Source: Mammaliicoccus fleurettii (GTDB taxonomy: Bacteria > Bacillota > Bacilli > Staphylococcales > Staphylococcaceae). Taken from it: a stretch of DNA of 57,681 nucleotides. Positions 1 to 11,341 of this stretch are shown here, piece after piece. Numbering within the stretch: the stretch's first letter is position 1; the number at the start of each line of letters is the position of its first letter. Position numbers and translations under genes: made by a program. The stretch is from contig NZ_RXWZ01000080.1 of the NCBI RefSeq assembly GCF_003970575.1, positions 1-57,681 on the forward strand, read 5' to 3'. The notes below the pieces were generated by a model. It did not search any database and was not told the DNA's origin. It worked only from the letters and a program-made list of their open reading frames with translations.

Positions 1-240
1 CTAGGCAAAATTGCTGATAAGAGGTGTGTTAAAAGCAGTACTAGGCAAAATTGCTGATAAGAGGTGTGTTAAAAGCAGTACTAGGCAAAACCGCTGATAA
101 GAGGTGCGTTAAAAGCAGTACTAGGCAAAATTGCTGATAAGAGGTGTGTTAAAAGCAGTACTAGGCAAAACTGCTGATAAGGGTAGTGTTAAAAGCAGTA
201 CTAGGTAAAACTGCTGATAAGAGTATCTATAAAAGCAGAT
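1..240 (+). repeat. Tandem array A: six 40-bp hairpin-forming units
   Basis: Six head-to-tail 40-bp units start at 1, 41, 81, 121, 161 and 201. The first is cut by the window edge, so the array may extend further left. The unit begins CTAGGCAAAATTGCTG, continues ATAAGAGGTGTG and ends TTAAAAGCAGTA. The GCAG at the end of each unit can pair with the (C/T)TGCT near the start of either the same or the next unit, giving a chain of alternative short hairpins. The last unit (201-240) is the most diverged. No reading frame or unique spacer is visible. The TAGG, CAAAATT and ATAAGA elements match the skeleton of the other arrays in the window. Confidence 0.9.
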
Positions 241-287
241 TTGAATACAAAATGAAGCTTAAGACATAAATATCCTAAAACTTTAAA

Positions 288-327
288 AAGAGCAGAAATT
301 CAATTTTAATAATGAATTTCTGCTCTT
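288..327 (+). terminator. Hairpin with AGAGCAGAAATTCA stem (terminator-like)
   Basis: A 15-bp perfect stem (288-302 with 313-327) encloses a 10-nt loop and is followed by a T-rich tract. The same stem occurs downstream of vraR at 31002-31045, so this is a recurrent terminator family here. It lies between array A and the large palindromic element and probably terminates transcription entering from the left. Confidence 0.7.
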
Positions 328-354
328 ATTTTTGAATAAAAATGAATATTCTCA

Positions 355-500
355 ACGATTTTGTAAAGTGCTGACGCCTGAGGGAATAGTATGAGTGAGA
401 GACTACAGGCTCGAACCATACCCCTAGGCAAGCATGCACGAACAAAATCGTAAGATTGTATAAAAAGGTAGGCAAACATGCACGAACAAAATCGTACGAT
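355..500 (+). repeat. Large irregular palindrome with a duplicated right arm (possible structured RNA or MITE-like element)
   Basis: ACGATTTTGT at 355-364 is complementary to ACAAAATCGT at 442-451. Between them the arms pair in nested order: GTGC (367-370) with GCAC (436-439), GCCT with AGGC, GGG with CCC, GTATG with CATAC, and GTGAG with GCTC at the tip, separated by small internal loops. The right arm is then repeated: 425-456 and 469-500 are 32-bp copies with two differences, ending in the palindrome ATCGTACGAT. The element sits upstream of the lipoprotein gene at 575. I see no reading frame in it. It could be a miniature mobile element, a structured non-coding RNA or a cruciform-forming site. 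Confidence 0.7.
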
Positions 501-574
501 ATGCTTATTTATTTTGATTAATTATTAAAATAGTAATATAATAATTAAATTCAGTAAATTAAGGAGCGTTACAC

Positions 575-1276
575 ATGAAGAAACTATTTTTAATCGTTGG
601 AATATCTTCTATAGTGTTAAGTGCATGTGGCGTAAATAGTGATTCAAGCAATCATTCAAATACAGAAGATAAATCATCTACAGAAGAACAATCTAATGGT
701 CAAAATAACAAAAATAATCAAAAAAATGAGCAACCTAATATTAAGAAGAAAGATGGCATAACTTATGTTGATGGTCATGTTTTCGCAAATAAGAAAGTAG
801 ACTTACCTAGTGATTACGCACCAGGCGAAAATAGAACTGCAAGAACTGATTTGAACCAACTGATTCAAGATGCTAGAAATGATGGATTAGATGTTGTTTT
901 TAGAAGTGGATACCGTTCATATGAAGAACAAGAACAGTTATATAATGATTATGTAGCAAGAGATGGAGAAAAAGCAGCAAATCAATATAGCGCGAAACCA
1001 GGTAAATCAGAACATCAAACTGGATTAGCATTTGATGTGGGATCTAATAAAGCGACTGATGATTTTAGAAAATCTTTTGGTAATACAAACGAAGGAAAAT
1101 GGATTAAAGAGCATGCACATAAATATGGTTTTATCGTTAGATATCCTAATGGTAAAGAGAACATTACAGGTTATCAATATGAACCTTGGCATTTAAGATA
1201 TGTAGGTAAAGATTTAGCAAATGAAATAAATAAGCAAAATACAACATTAGAAGAATACTATAATTATGGTATGTAA
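575..1276 (+). CDS. M15-family (VanY-type) D,D-carboxypeptidase lipoprotein
   Basis: The 233-residue protein is a predicted membrane-anchored zinc carboxypeptidase that trims the terminal D-Ala of peptidoglycan stem peptides. The N-terminus is a lipoprotein signal peptide ending in the lipobox LSAC (Cys18). A Ser/Asn/Glu/Lys-rich linker (about 19-60) follows, then the VanY domain. Visible motifs are FRSGYRS (109-115), SEHQTGLAFD (145-154, with His147 and Asp154 as zinc ligands) and EPWH (203-206, with catalytic Glu203 and zinc ligand His206). The ATG at 575 follows AAGGAG with good spacing. The gene is monocistronic, with its own terminator. Family assignment is firm; the physiological substrate is inferred. 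Whether it affects glycopeptide resistance cannot be told from sequence. Confidence 0.9.
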   Translation: MKKLFLIVGISSIVLSACGVNSDSSNHSNTEDKSSTEEQSNGQNNKNNQKNEQPNIKKKDGITYVDGHVFANKKVDLPSDYAPGENRTARTDLNQLIQDARNDGLDVVFRSGYRSYEEQEQLYNDYVARDGEKAANQYSAKPGKSEHQTGLAFDVGSNKATDDFRKSFGNTNEGKWIKEHAHKYGFIVRYPNGKENITGYQYEPWHLRYVGKDLANEINKQNTTLEEYYNYGM

Positions 1277-1302
1277 GAAGCGAAAAGTTCGCTTCTTTTT
1301 TT
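1277..1302 (+). terminator. Intrinsic terminator of the VanY-type lipoprotein gene
   Basis: Perfect 8-bp stem GAAGCGAA/TTCGCTTC with a 3-nt loop, followed by seven T. It starts immediately after the stop codon. Confidence 0.9.
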
Positions 1303-1383
1303 ATGTGAATCAACCTATTTAGTTTCGGAATTTAAAGGTAAAAATGCTATAATTAATCTTATGATATTTAAAGGAGTTTAACT

Positions 1384-2067
1384 ATGTACGATATAAAGTT
1401 ATGGAAACATGTGTTTAAATTAGATCCTGCTAAATCCATTACAGATGAGGATTTAATGATGGTATGTGAATCTGGTACTGACGCCATTATAATTGGTGGT
1501 ACAGATAATGTTACAGAAGATAATGTATTAAATCTTATGAGTCGTGTTAGACGCTATCCATTACCATGTGCTTTAGAAATTTCTAATATTGAAAGTGTTG
1601 TACCTGGTTTTGATTTTTATTTTGTACCGAGTGTATTAAATAGTAATAAAGTTGATTACCACAATGGTATACTTCAACAAGCAATAAAGAAATATGGTTA
1701 CATGATGGACTTTGATGAAATATTTCTTGAAGCTTATGTCGTCATGAATGAGGATAGTAAAGTTGCTAAACTGACAGATGCTAGAACTCATTTGGATATT
1801 GAAGATTTGATAAGTTATGCAAGAATGGTCGACAAGTTATATCACATGCCAATATTTTATTTAGAATATAGTGGGAAATATGGAAATGTTGATGAAGTGA
1901 AAGAAGTGAAAGAACATTTAGAAAATGCTCAGTTAATATATGGTGGCGGCATTAACAATAAAGAAAAAGCTAAAGAGATGGCTGAATTTGCTGATACAAT
2001 CGTGGTTGGCAATATTATATATAAAGATTTGAAGAAAGCTTTACAAACAGTAAAAGTAAAACAATAA
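1384..2067 (+). CDS. pcrB: Heptaprenylglyceryl phosphate synthase PcrB
   Basis: PcrB is a TIM-barrel prenyltransferase that joins heptaprenyl diphosphate to sn-glycerol-1-phosphate, giving an archaeal-type ether lipid precursor. The 227 residues match the family length. The phosphate-binding segments IIIGGTDN near the N-terminus and YGGGINN / VVGNIIY near the C-terminus are visible. The gene starts 12 nt upstream of pcrA in the conserved pcrB-pcrA-ligA operon of staphylococci and bacilli. AAAGGAG precedes the ATG at 1384. The function of the lipid product in this organism is not evident from sequence. Confidence 0.95.
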   Translation: MYDIKLWKHVFKLDPAKSITDEDLMMVCESGTDAIIIGGTDNVTEDNVLNLMSRVRRYPLPCALEISNIESVVPGFDFYFVPSVLNSNKVDYHNGILQQAIKKYGYMMDFDEIFLEAYVVMNEDSKVAKLTDARTHLDIEDLISYARMVDKLYHMPIFYLEYSGKYGNVDEVKEVKEHLENAQLIYGGGINNKEKAKEMAEFADTIVVGNIIYKDLKKALQTVKVKQ

Positions 2068-2079
2068 AGGAAGGTTTTT

Positions 2080-4260
2080 ATGAACGCATTGTTAGATAGA
2101 ATGAATGACGAACAAAAACAAGCAGTCCAAACAACTCAAGGCCCATTACTTATTATGGCAGGTGCTGGTAGTGGTAAGACAAGAGTGTTAACACATAGAA
2201 TTGCATATTTATTAGATGAAAAAGAAGTTAATCCATACAATGTGTTGGCTATTACATTTACAAATAAAGCAGCTAAAGAGATGAAAGAAAGAATTAGTCA
2301 TTTAGTTGGACCTGAAGCTGAAAGCATTTGGATTTCAACATTCCACTCAATGTGTGTAAGAATCTTAAGACGCGACATTGATCGTATAGGAATTGAAAGA
2401 AACTTTACTATTATTGATCCTACTGATCAAAAATCAGTTATAAAAGAAATTTTGAAAAAGGAAAACATTGATAGTAAAAAGTATGAACCTAGAACATTTA
2501 TTGGAGCAATATCAAACCTTAAAAATGAATTAAAGACTGCCGAAGATGCAGAAAAAGAAGCAAATGATTTCTATGCAATGATGGTTGCACGTGTATATAA
2601 AGGATATCAAAATAAATTATTGAGAAATCATGCGTTGGATTTTGATGATTTAATTATGATGACGATTCAACTGTTTGATCGTGTACCTGAAGTATTAGAA
2701 TTTTATCAAAATAAATTCCAATATATTCATGTGGATGAATATCAAGATACAAACAAAGCGCAGTATACACTTGTTAATTTATTAGCAAGTAAATTTCAAA
2801 ATATTTGTGTAGTGGGTGACTCTGACCAATCTATTTATGGTTGGAGAGGCGCGGATATTAAAAATATTTTATCGTTTGAAGAAGATTATCCAAAAGCACA
2901 AACAATCTTTTTAGAACGCAATTACAGGTCTACAAAAACGATTTTAACAGCTGCTAATGAAGTAATACGTAATAATTCAGAGCGTAAACCAAAAGCTTTA
3001 TGGACAGATAATACATCAGGTGAAAAAATTAAATATTATGAAGCTACAACTGAAAGAGACGAAGCGGAATACGTTATTCGTGAAATCTTAAAGAAAAAAC
3101 GAGAAGGCTATAATAATCAAGATATAGCTATATTATATAGAACGAATGCTCAATCTCGTGTACTTGAAGAAACATTCTTGAAATCAAATATTCCTTATAC
3201 AATGGTTGGCGGAACGAAATTCTATGATCGTAAAGAAATTAAAGACATACTTAGTTATTTAAGATTAATTTCAAACAGTAATGATGATATAAGTTTTGAA
3301 AGAATTATTAATACACCTAAACGTGGTGTAGGTCCAACATCTGTTCAAAAAATCGCACAATATGCAGCTATGAATAACTTGAGTTACTTTGATGCTTTAG
3401 GTGAAGTTGATTTTATAGGATTATCTAAAAAGGTCACTCAAGAAGGTGCTGATTTTTATGAGATGATGAATAACTTAATGCAACAGCAAGAGTTTTTATC
3501 TATTACTGAACTTGTTGAACAAATATTAGATAAATCTGGATATAGACGTATGCTTGAAAATGAACAAACGATTGAATCTCAAAGTAGACTTGAAAATATT
3601 GATGAATTCTTATCAGTTCCTAGAGACTATGAGAAAAATACACCTATAGAAGAACAATCACTTATGAATTTCTTAACAGATTTATCATTAGTTGCAGATG
3701 TTGATAATGCTGATCTAGAAGCGGGCGTTACATTGATGACAATGCACTCTGCAAAAGGATTAGAATTTAAAGTTGTCTTTATAATTGGTATGGAAGAAAG
3801 TATTTTCCCACACTTTAGAAGTTTACAATCTGGCGAAGAACATGAAATGGAAGAAGAGCGAAGAATCGCATATGTTGCTATAACACGTGCTGAACAAGAG
3901 CTTCATTTATCTCACGCCACAACGCGTACATTATTTGGTAGATCTCAAGCTAATATGAAATCTAGATTCTTAAAAGAAATTCCAGAAGATTTACTGGATG
4001 GTGTTAAGCCGAAAACTTCATTTAAAACAAAACAGACTTCTGCACCGAAACGTGGATTTGCAGGACGTATGAATACGCAACAAAAACCAGAAACTTCATG
4101 GAATGTTGGTGATAAAGTTACTCATAAATCATGGGGAGAAGGTATGGTCAGTGCTGTAAATGATAAAAATGGTTCAGTTGAATTGGATATTATATTCAAA
4201 AAAGAAGGACCAAAACGTTTATTAGCTCAATTTGCACCAATTGAGAAAAAGGGAGAGTAA
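2080..4260 (+). CDS. pcrA: ATP-dependent 3'-5' DNA helicase PcrA (UvrD/Rep family)
   Basis: PcrA is the essential SF1A helicase of Firmicutes. It acts in nucleotide excision repair, clearance of replication/transcription conflicts and rolling-circle plasmid replication. The 726 residues match the family. Motifs seen are the Walker A GAGSGKT (28-34), DEYQD (219-223, Walker B), [14 protein letters not shown] (motif III region) and the motif VI region VAITRAE. The basic C-terminal tail ends in a Tudor-like domain (roughly 670-726) that in PcrA binds RNA polymerase. The gene lies 12 nt after pcrB and 3 nt before ligA, so the three are surely cotranscribed. Confidence 0.98.
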   Translation: MNALLDRMNDEQKQAVQTTQGPLLIMAGAGSGKTRVLTHRIAYLLDEKEVNPYNVLAITFTNKAAKEMKERISHLVGPEAESIWISTFHSMCVRILRRDIDRIGIERNFTIIDPTDQKSVIKEILKKENIDSKKYEPRTFIGAISNLKNELKTAEDAEKEANDFYAMMVARVYKGYQNKLLRNHALDFDDLIMMTIQLFDRVPEVLEFYQNKFQYIHVDEYQDTNKAQYTLVNLLASKFQNICVVGDSDQSIYGWRGADIKNILSFEEDYPKAQTIFLERNYRSTKTILTAANEVIRNNSERKPKALWTDNTSGEKIKYYEATTERDEAEYVIREILKKKREGYNNQDIAILYRTNAQSRVLEETFLKSNIPYTMVGGTKFYDRKEIKDILSYLRLISNSNDDISFERIINTPKRGVGPTSVQKIAQYAAMNNLSYFDALGEVDFIGLSKKVTQEGADFYEMMNNLMQQQEFLSITELVEQILDKSGYRRMLENEQTIESQSRLENIDEFLSVPRDYEKNTPIEEQSLMNFLTDLSLVADVDNADLEAGVTLMTMHSAKGLEFKVVFIIGMEESIFPHFRSLQSGEEHEMEEERRIAYVAITRAEQELHLSHATTRTLFGRSQANMKSRFLKEIPEDLLDGVKPKTSFKTKQTSAPKRGFAGRMNTQQKPETSWNVGDKVTHKSWGEGMVSAVNDKNGSVELDIIFKKEGPKRLLAQFAPIEKKGE

Positions 4261-6267
<2,007 letters not shown>

Positions 6268-6278
6268 AGGTTAAAGAT

Positions 6279-7466
6279 ATGAAAAAAGGGTTTCTTATTT
6301 TAGCGTCTGTAATATTGCTTTCAGCATGTTCATCAGATACTACTCAAAAAGCAGATCAAGAAAAATCTGATAAAGAAAAAGAGCAAACAAAACAAATATC
6401 TACAGGAATGCAAATTTCTAGCGATTATTACCGTACTTTATTACCATTCAAAGTCAGTGCTGCTAGAGGATTAACACAAGACAACATGATTTCAAGTTAT
6501 AACAGTGAAGCATTCGAAAGTGGTTTGTTAGATATAAGTAAACAAACATTTTCACCAGATGATTACCTATATAGAGATGGACAGTTTTTAGATAAAGATA
6601 CAGTAAGTGCGTATTTAGCACCTAAATATACTAAAGCAGAAATTAAGGATATGAGTGATGAAGAAAAAGAGCAAAGTAAAGCTAAAGAAAACCTAGGACT
6701 CAATCCAACGCATGATGGAGAAACAGATCCTGAAAAAATAGCAGATAACTCACCTACATACTTATCTCATATAATCGAACAAGACTATTTCACAGAAAGT
6801 GATGCTAAAAAACAAAAAATATCTGGAATGACAATTGGTTTAGCAATGAATAGTGAATATGTTTATCAAAAAGAAGATTATGGTGAAACTTATACTAAAA
6901 ACTTAGATAATAAAGAAGTTCAGAAAAAAGGTAAAGAGATGGCTGAAGAAATATTATCTCGCTTACGTGTAAGAGATGATCTTAAAAATGTTCCTATTAA
7001 TTTTGCTATCTTCATTCAATCAGGTGAAGGTGATATTAAACCTGGAAAATTTGTTGCCCATGCGTCTAGTGAAGGCGGTAAAAGAACAGTAAAAAGTTGG
7101 GAAAAAATTAATCAAAAAAATGTTACACTCCCATCTTCTGAAGCATCAAACTTAGACAAAAATTTAAATACTAATTTTGAACAGTTTAATCAAGACTTAC
7201 AAAAGTACTTCCCGAATTTCACACAATCAGTTGGTACTGGTAAGTTTGATGATGACAAACTTACTGAACTTGAAGTGAAAATTCCACTTGATTATTATGG
7301 AAAAGCTGAAGTAATAGGGGTTACACAATATGTAGCTGATTTATCTCAAAAATATTTCAAAGGTGTAGATGATATTGAAATATCAATTGTTGATGGGGAA
7401 GAACCACAAGCTTTAATTACAAAAGATAAAGACGATGATGAACCACAAATTCATATTTATAAGTAG
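6279..7466 (+). CDS. camS: CamS family sex-pheromone lipoprotein
   Basis: This 395-residue secreted lipoprotein is the CamS ortholog. The CamS family is named for the enterococcal cAM373-like peptide released from its signal sequence. The signal peptide ends in LLSAC, with lipid-modified Cys17, and the seven residues before the cysteine are SVILLSA. The mature protein is lysine/glutamate-rich at first and then holds the conserved CamS domain with two similar halves. The gene starts 11 nt after ligA with a GAGG-type ribosome binding site and shares the operon, ending at a strong bidirectional terminator. The role of the mature protein is unknown. Confidence 0.93.
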   Translation: MKKGFLILASVILLSACSSDTTQKADQEKSDKEKEQTKQISTGMQISSDYYRTLLPFKVSAARGLTQDNMISSYNSEAFESGLLDISKQTFSPDDYLYRDGQFLDKDTVSAYLAPKYTKAEIKDMSDEEKEQSKAKENLGLNPTHDGETDPEKIADNSPTYLSHIIEQDYFTESDAKKQKISGMTIGLAMNSEYVYQKEDYGETYTKNLDNKEVQKKGKEMAEEILSRLRVRDDLKNVPINFAIFIQSGEGDIKPGKFVAHASSEGGKRTVKSWEKINQKNVTLPSSEASNLDKNLNTNFEQFNQDLQKYFPNFTQSVGTGKFDDDKLTELEVKIPLDYYGKAEVIGVTQYVADLSQKYFKGVDDIEISIVDGEEPQALITKDKDDDEPQIHIYK

Positions 7467-7511
7467 TGATTAGAACAGAAATTTATTTTATAAAAATGTT
7501 TCTCTATAACA

Positions 7512-7554
7512 AAAAAGCTCTGAACAACCTTTAATAGGGTGTTCAGAGCTTTTT
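7512..7554. terminator. Bidirectional terminator between camS and putP
   Basis: A 15-bp perfect stem AAAAAGCTCTGAACA/TGTTCAGAGCTTTTT (7512-7526 with 7540-7554) has T-tracts on both strands, so it can end camS and the convergent putP copy. Confidence 0.92.
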
Positions 7555-7560
7555 GTTTAA

Positions 7561-9093
7561 TTAGTCTTCTTTTAAAACACGATTCATATGATCTAAACTA
7601 TCAATAACTTCTTTTGTTGGTTTTTTAGTAAATGAACTTACTACTACTGTAACAACGACGTTCGTAAAGAAACCTGGAATGATTTCATATAGTTCGAATA
7701 TGCCGCCATGACTCTTCATCATAATCCAAAATAATACAACGATAGAAGAAGTAACCATACCTGCAATAGCGCCGTTCTTAGTTAAACCTTTCCAATATAA
7801 TGACATTAATACAAGTGGACCAAATGCAGCACCAAATCCTGCCCAAGCATTACCTACAAGGTTTAAGATTGTGTCGTTAGGTGTCCATGCAAGTAATATA
7901 GCTATAACTGCAACTAATAATACTGCAAATCTACCTATCAAAACAAACTCTTTATCACGGTCTGCTTCAAGACCACGCTTTCTAGTTATGATTCTGTAGA
8001 AGTCTTGTGTTAAAGCACTTGATGTTACTAATAATTGTGAAGATATTGTACTCATAATAGCTGCTAAAATAGCTGCTAAGAAGAATCCACCAATTAATGG
8101 ATGGAACAATACTTGACTCATTAAAATAAATATTGTTTCTGGATTATCTATTGTATGACTTGTTTCATGAATGTAAGCAATACCTGTTAAACCTACTAAA
8201 CATGCACCAATTAATGAAATAGCCATCCAACCTATACCAAAACGTCTAGCTTTAGGTAATAATTTGTGAGATTTAATTGACATAAATCTTACTATAATAT
8301 GTGGTTGTCCAAAATAACCAAGGCCCCATGCAATTAGACCAATAATACTAATAGCTGAAGTACCTTTAAATAAATCTAAGTTTGATGGTTTAACTTCTGC
8401 CACTGTATTAAAAGTGTCTAAACCATTTAATGTTAATAATGCCGCAATAGGTACCATTACCATTGCTATTAACATAATCACACCTTGGAAGAAGTCTGTA
8501 AGTGAAACAGCTAAATATCCTCCAAAGAAAGTATATAATACAACTATACCACCCGTTATGATAATACCTAGTCTGTAGTCAACTCCGAAAGCACTTTCGA
8601 ATAAAGTACCACCAGAAACCATACCTACTGAGGTATACAACGTAAAGAATACTACAATAATAATCCCTGAAATAATTTTTAATACATGTGTATCATCTGC
8701 GACACGTTTCTCAAAGAAATCTGGAATTGTAATTGCATTTCCAGTATGTTCAGTATAAACACGTAATTTCGGTGCTACTAATATGTAATTTAACCATGCA
8801 CCTACTGTTAAACCGATTGCTAACCATGTTGCTGATAATCCAATGTTGTAAACTTCACCTGGAAGTCCCATAATCATCCAACCACTCATATCGGATGCAC
8901 CAGCGGATAATGCTGTTACATAAGGACCTATACTACGGCCACCTAGCATGTACTCATCTAAATTGCTTGTTGATTGTTTATAAGCATAATAACCAATTGC
9001 TAATAAAACTACAAAGTAGACTATAATCATGAAGTAAGTCTGCCAGCCTGAAGCAACTCCAGAACTAACGTCAATTTGTCCTAAAATAAACAT
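7561..9093 (-). CDS. putP: Sodium/proline symporter PutP, copy 1
   Basis: This 510-residue inner-membrane protein of the sodium:solute symporter (SSF) family imports proline with Na+. It has about 13 hydrophobic segments. The PutP signature [18 protein letters not shown] is present, as is the [14 protein letters not shown] segment and the N-terminal [15 protein letters not shown]. The ATG at 9093 follows AAAGGAGCGGG. A close paralog lies directly upstream (9350-10873), so the locus is a tandem duplication. Both proteins keep the Na+-site residues expected of active transporters. Copy 1 has a CcpA-like site about 180 bp upstream. Proline specificity is inferred from family similarity. Confidence 0.93.
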   Translation of the reverse strand: MFILGQIDVSSGVASGWQTYFMIIVYFVVLLAIGYYAYKQSTSNLDEYMLGGRSIGPYVTALSAGASDMSGWMIMGLPGEVYNIGLSATWLAIGLTVGAWLNYILVAPKLRVYTEHTGNAITIPDFFEKRVADDTHVLKIISGIIIVVFFTLYTSVGMVSGGTLFESAFGVDYRLGIIITGGIVVLYTFFGGYLAVSLTDFFQGVIMLIAMVMVPIAALLTLNGLDTFNTVAEVKPSNLDLFKGTSAISIIGLIAWGLGYFGQPHIIVRFMSIKSHKLLPKARRFGIGWMAISLIGACLVGLTGIAYIHETSHTIDNPETIFILMSQVLFHPLIGGFFLAAILAAIMSTISSQLLVTSSALTQDFYRIITRKRGLEADRDKEFVLIGRFAVLLVAVIAILLAWTPNDTILNLVGNAWAGFGAAFGPLVLMSLYWKGLTKNGAIAGMVTSSIVVLFWIMMKSHGGIFELYEIIPGFFTNVVVTVVVSSFTKKPTKEVIDSLDHMNRVLKED

Positions 9094-9140
9094 ATTCCCG
9101 CTCCTTTATTTTTTATATTTTTTAAAGTTGCACATTGACC

Positions 9141-9167
9141 ATTATACACAACTGAAATAATAATCAA
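9141..9167 (-). promoter_or_regulatory. Probable promoter of putP copy 1
   Basis: On the minus strand a perfect -10 TATAAT (9146-9141) is preceded by a weak -35 (TTGATT at 9167-9162, 15-bp spacer). It lies about 50 bp upstream of the start codon. The hexamer sits in GTGTATAAT, the same context as the -10 of putP copy 2. Confidence 0.4.
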
Positions 9168-9273
9168 AGGGTAAAAAGTAACTTTTGTGCTTATCTAGTC
9201 TACCATGTTTATTAAATTGTGTCACAATTTGTCCACAAATATAAATTATGATAAGTTGCTTAATAGCTTGTTC

Positions 9274-9287
9274 TATAAGCGTTTTCG
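9274..9287. promoter_or_regulatory. CcpA (cre)-like site upstream of putP copy 1
   Basis: The minus-strand sequence CGAAAACGCTTATA agrees at 11 of 14 positions with the cre palindrome TGAAAACGCTTTCA. The site lies in the 256-bp gap between the two putP genes, about 180 bp upstream of the start of copy 1. Carbon-catabolite control of proline uptake is known in staphylococci. The match is imperfect and far from the promoter, so this is tentative. Confidence 0.3.
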
Positions 9288-9349
9288 CAAGATGTGATTT
9301 AATATTTTTATAAGTCTAAATTTTAATGAATAAAATTTTAAAAAGAATT

Positions 9350-10873
9350 TTAATTTTTTAATATTTTTTCCATTTCGTCGAACTTTTTAATGTCTTCAGG
9401 AGCTTTCGTAAATAGACTGACTAATATTGTTAATACGAGACTTGATATAAATCCTGGAATAATTTCATAGAATTCAAAAATGCCACCGTGATCTTTCATG
9501 AATATCCAGAAAATAACAACGATTGAACCAGATAAAATACCTGCAATTGCTCCATATTTAGTGAGTCGTTTCCAATATAAAGATAACAAGACGAGTGGGC
9601 CAAAAGCTGCACCAAAACCAGCCCATGCATTACCAACTAAATTTAAAATCGTATCATTTGGGTTCCAAGCTATGTACATTGCAACTATTGAAACGATTAA
9701 TACTGATAAGCATCCTACAAGTACGAATTCTTTTTCGTGATCTTTATCTTGTAATGTTTTGCCTCTTATTAACATATAAAAATCTTGAGTTAATGCACTT
9801 GAAGTTACAAGAAGTTGAGAAGAAATCGTACTCATTATGGCAGCTAAAATTGCTGCTAAGAAAAATCCAGCAATTAATGGATGAAACAAAATTTGGCTCA
9901 TAACAATGAATATTGTTTCAGGATTATCCACTTTTACATTTGTTTGTTCGACAAAAGCAATGCCTAGAAGTCCTGTAATACAAGCTCCGATTAATGAAAT
10001 TGCCATCCAAGATATTCCGATTTTACGAGCTTTAGGCATAAGTTTATGTGATTTAATAGACATAAAACGTACTATTATATGTGGTTGCCCAAAATATCCT
10101 AATCCCCAAGCAAGTAAACTGATAATGCCAACAGTCGTCGTACCTTTAAACCAATCTAAGTTCGTTGGCTTGAGTTGACCGACTTCTGCAAAAGTATCTA
10201 GTCCATTTAATTTTAATAAAGCTACTATTGGAACAAGGACTAAAGCAAGTATCATAATGACACCTTGAAAGAAATCAGTTAATGAAACGGCGAGATAACC
10301 ACCAAATAATGTGTATAGAATAACGATACTCGCAGCTATTAATAGACCTACGTGGTAATCTATACCGAAAGCACTGTTGAATAACACACCACCTGCAACC
10401 ATTCCTGAATGTGTGTATAAAGTGAAAAATATTATAATAACTAGTCCGGAAATCACTTTTACAATTCTTGTATTATCTGATAAACGCTTTTCAAAATAGT
10501 CAGGTAAAGTTATCGCATTATCGGTTAACTCAGTATAAATTCTTAATCGAGATGCAACGAGCATATAATTTAACCAAGCACCGATTGTAAGTCCTATCGC
10601 TATCCAAGTTGCAGATAAACCAGTGCTATAAACGGAACCAGGTAACCCCATGATCATCCAACCACTCATATCTGAAGCACCTGCTGATAGGGCAGTTACT
10701 AATGGCCCTAAGTCTCTACCACCCAACATATATTCATCGAGCGTACTCGTCGAACGTTTGTAAGCATAGAATCCAATTGCTAGTAGAATTGCAAAATAAA
10801 CAGCAATCATGACATATGTTTCCCAAGTAGTTTCGACCTTAACATTCTTAAATGCATTTCCAAGTATAAACAT
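9350..10873 (-). CDS. putP: Sodium/proline symporter PutP, copy 2
   Basis: This second SSF-family symporter of 507 residues closely resembles copy 1 along its whole length. It has the same [29 protein letters not shown] and [18 protein letters not shown] blocks. I place the start at the ATG at 10873 (MFILGNAF), which aligns with MFILGQID of copy 1 and is preceded by GAGAGGTGG. An upstream ATG at 10936 would add 21 residues but has no ribosome binding site and reads through the promoter. Differences concentrate at the N- and C-termini and in the loops, as expected of diverged duplicates. Proline as substrate is inferred. Confidence 0.92.
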   Translation of the reverse strand: MFILGNAFKNVKVETTWETYVMIAVYFAILLAIGFYAYKRSTSTLDEYMLGGRDLGPLVTALSAGASDMSGWMIMGLPGSVYSTGLSATWIAIGLTIGAWLNYMLVASRLRIYTELTDNAITLPDYFEKRLSDNTRIVKVISGLVIIIFFTLYTHSGMVAGGVLFNSAFGIDYHVGLLIAASIVILYTLFGGYLAVSLTDFFQGVIMILALVLVPIVALLKLNGLDTFAEVGQLKPTNLDWFKGTTTVGIISLLAWGLGYFGQPHIIVRFMSIKSHKLMPKARKIGISWMAISLIGACITGLLGIAFVEQTNVKVDNPETIFIVMSQILFHPLIAGFFLAAILAAIMSTISSQLLVTSSALTQDFYMLIRGKTLQDKDHEKEFVLVGCLSVLIVSIVAMYIAWNPNDTILNLVGNAWAGFGAAFGPLVLLSLYWKRLTKYGAIAGILSGSIVVIFWIFMKDHGGIFEFYEIIPGFISSLVLTILVSLFTKAPEDIKKFDEMEKILKN

Positions 10874-10900
10874 GAAAAACCACCTCTCACTCATTGACAT

Positions 10901-10926
10901 AAAATTCAGAAAAAATTCTGATAATT
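10901..10926. promoter_or_regulatory. Two overlapping CodY-like boxes at the putP copy 2 promoter
   Basis: Against the CodY consensus AATTTTCWGAAAATT, the segment 10901-10915 matches 11 of 15 positions and 10912-10926 matches 12 of 15. Both sit just downstream of the -10 of putP copy 2 (TATAAT on the minus strand, 10933-10928), where a bound repressor would block initiation. CodY control of amino-acid uptake is established in this group. The site itself is inferred from similarity. Confidence 0.4.
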
Positions 10927-11038
10927 TATTATACACAATGTATGCGCTTTCATGAAGCTAATTTTCAATAACTTTAGATTTTTATATGAAAATTTGGTAA
11001 AATTGTATGATGTTAGATTAACTAAGGAGGCGTCGCAC

Positions 11039-11338
11039 ATGACGAAGGTAACATCTGAGCAAGTTGAACATGTTGCTAATTTAGCTAGACTTGAAGTTTC
11101 ACAAGACGAAGTCAATGAATTCACAAAATCTTTAGAGAAGATCTTAAACTTTGCAGGACAATTAGATGAAGTTGATACTGAAAATGTTGAACCAACATTC
11201 CATGTATTGGATTTACAAAATGTTCTAAGAGAAGATAAGAGTGAATTAGGAATTCCTCAAGAACAAGCATTACTTAATGCTAAAGAAAAAGAAGCGGGAC
11301 AATTTAAAGTTCCAGCTATTATGAATGAGGAGGACTAA
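11039..11338 (+). CDS. gatC: Asp/Glu-tRNA(Asn/Gln) amidotransferase subunit GatC
   Basis: GatC is the small scaffold subunit that wraps around GatA and GatB in the enzyme converting Glu-tRNA(Gln) and Asp-tRNA(Asn) to their amidated forms. It replaces glutaminyl-tRNA synthetase. The protein has 99 residues, the normal size. The start is the ATG at 11039 ([18 protein letters not shown]), preceded by AAGGAGG. Upstream in-frame ATGs lack ribosome binding sites and fall in promoter sequence. It is the first gene of gatCAB, 3 nt before gatA. Confidence 0.97.
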   Translation: MTKVTSEQVEHVANLARLEVSQDEVNEFTKSLEKILNFAGQLDEVDTENVEPTFHVLDLQNVLREDKSELGIPQEQALLNAKEKEAGQFKVPAIMNEED

Positions 11339-11341
11339 GGC

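Noticed and set aside
9498-10178. Plus-strand frames opposite putP copy 2
   Set aside because: They are antisense shadows of a well-supported transporter gene, without ribosome binding sites.
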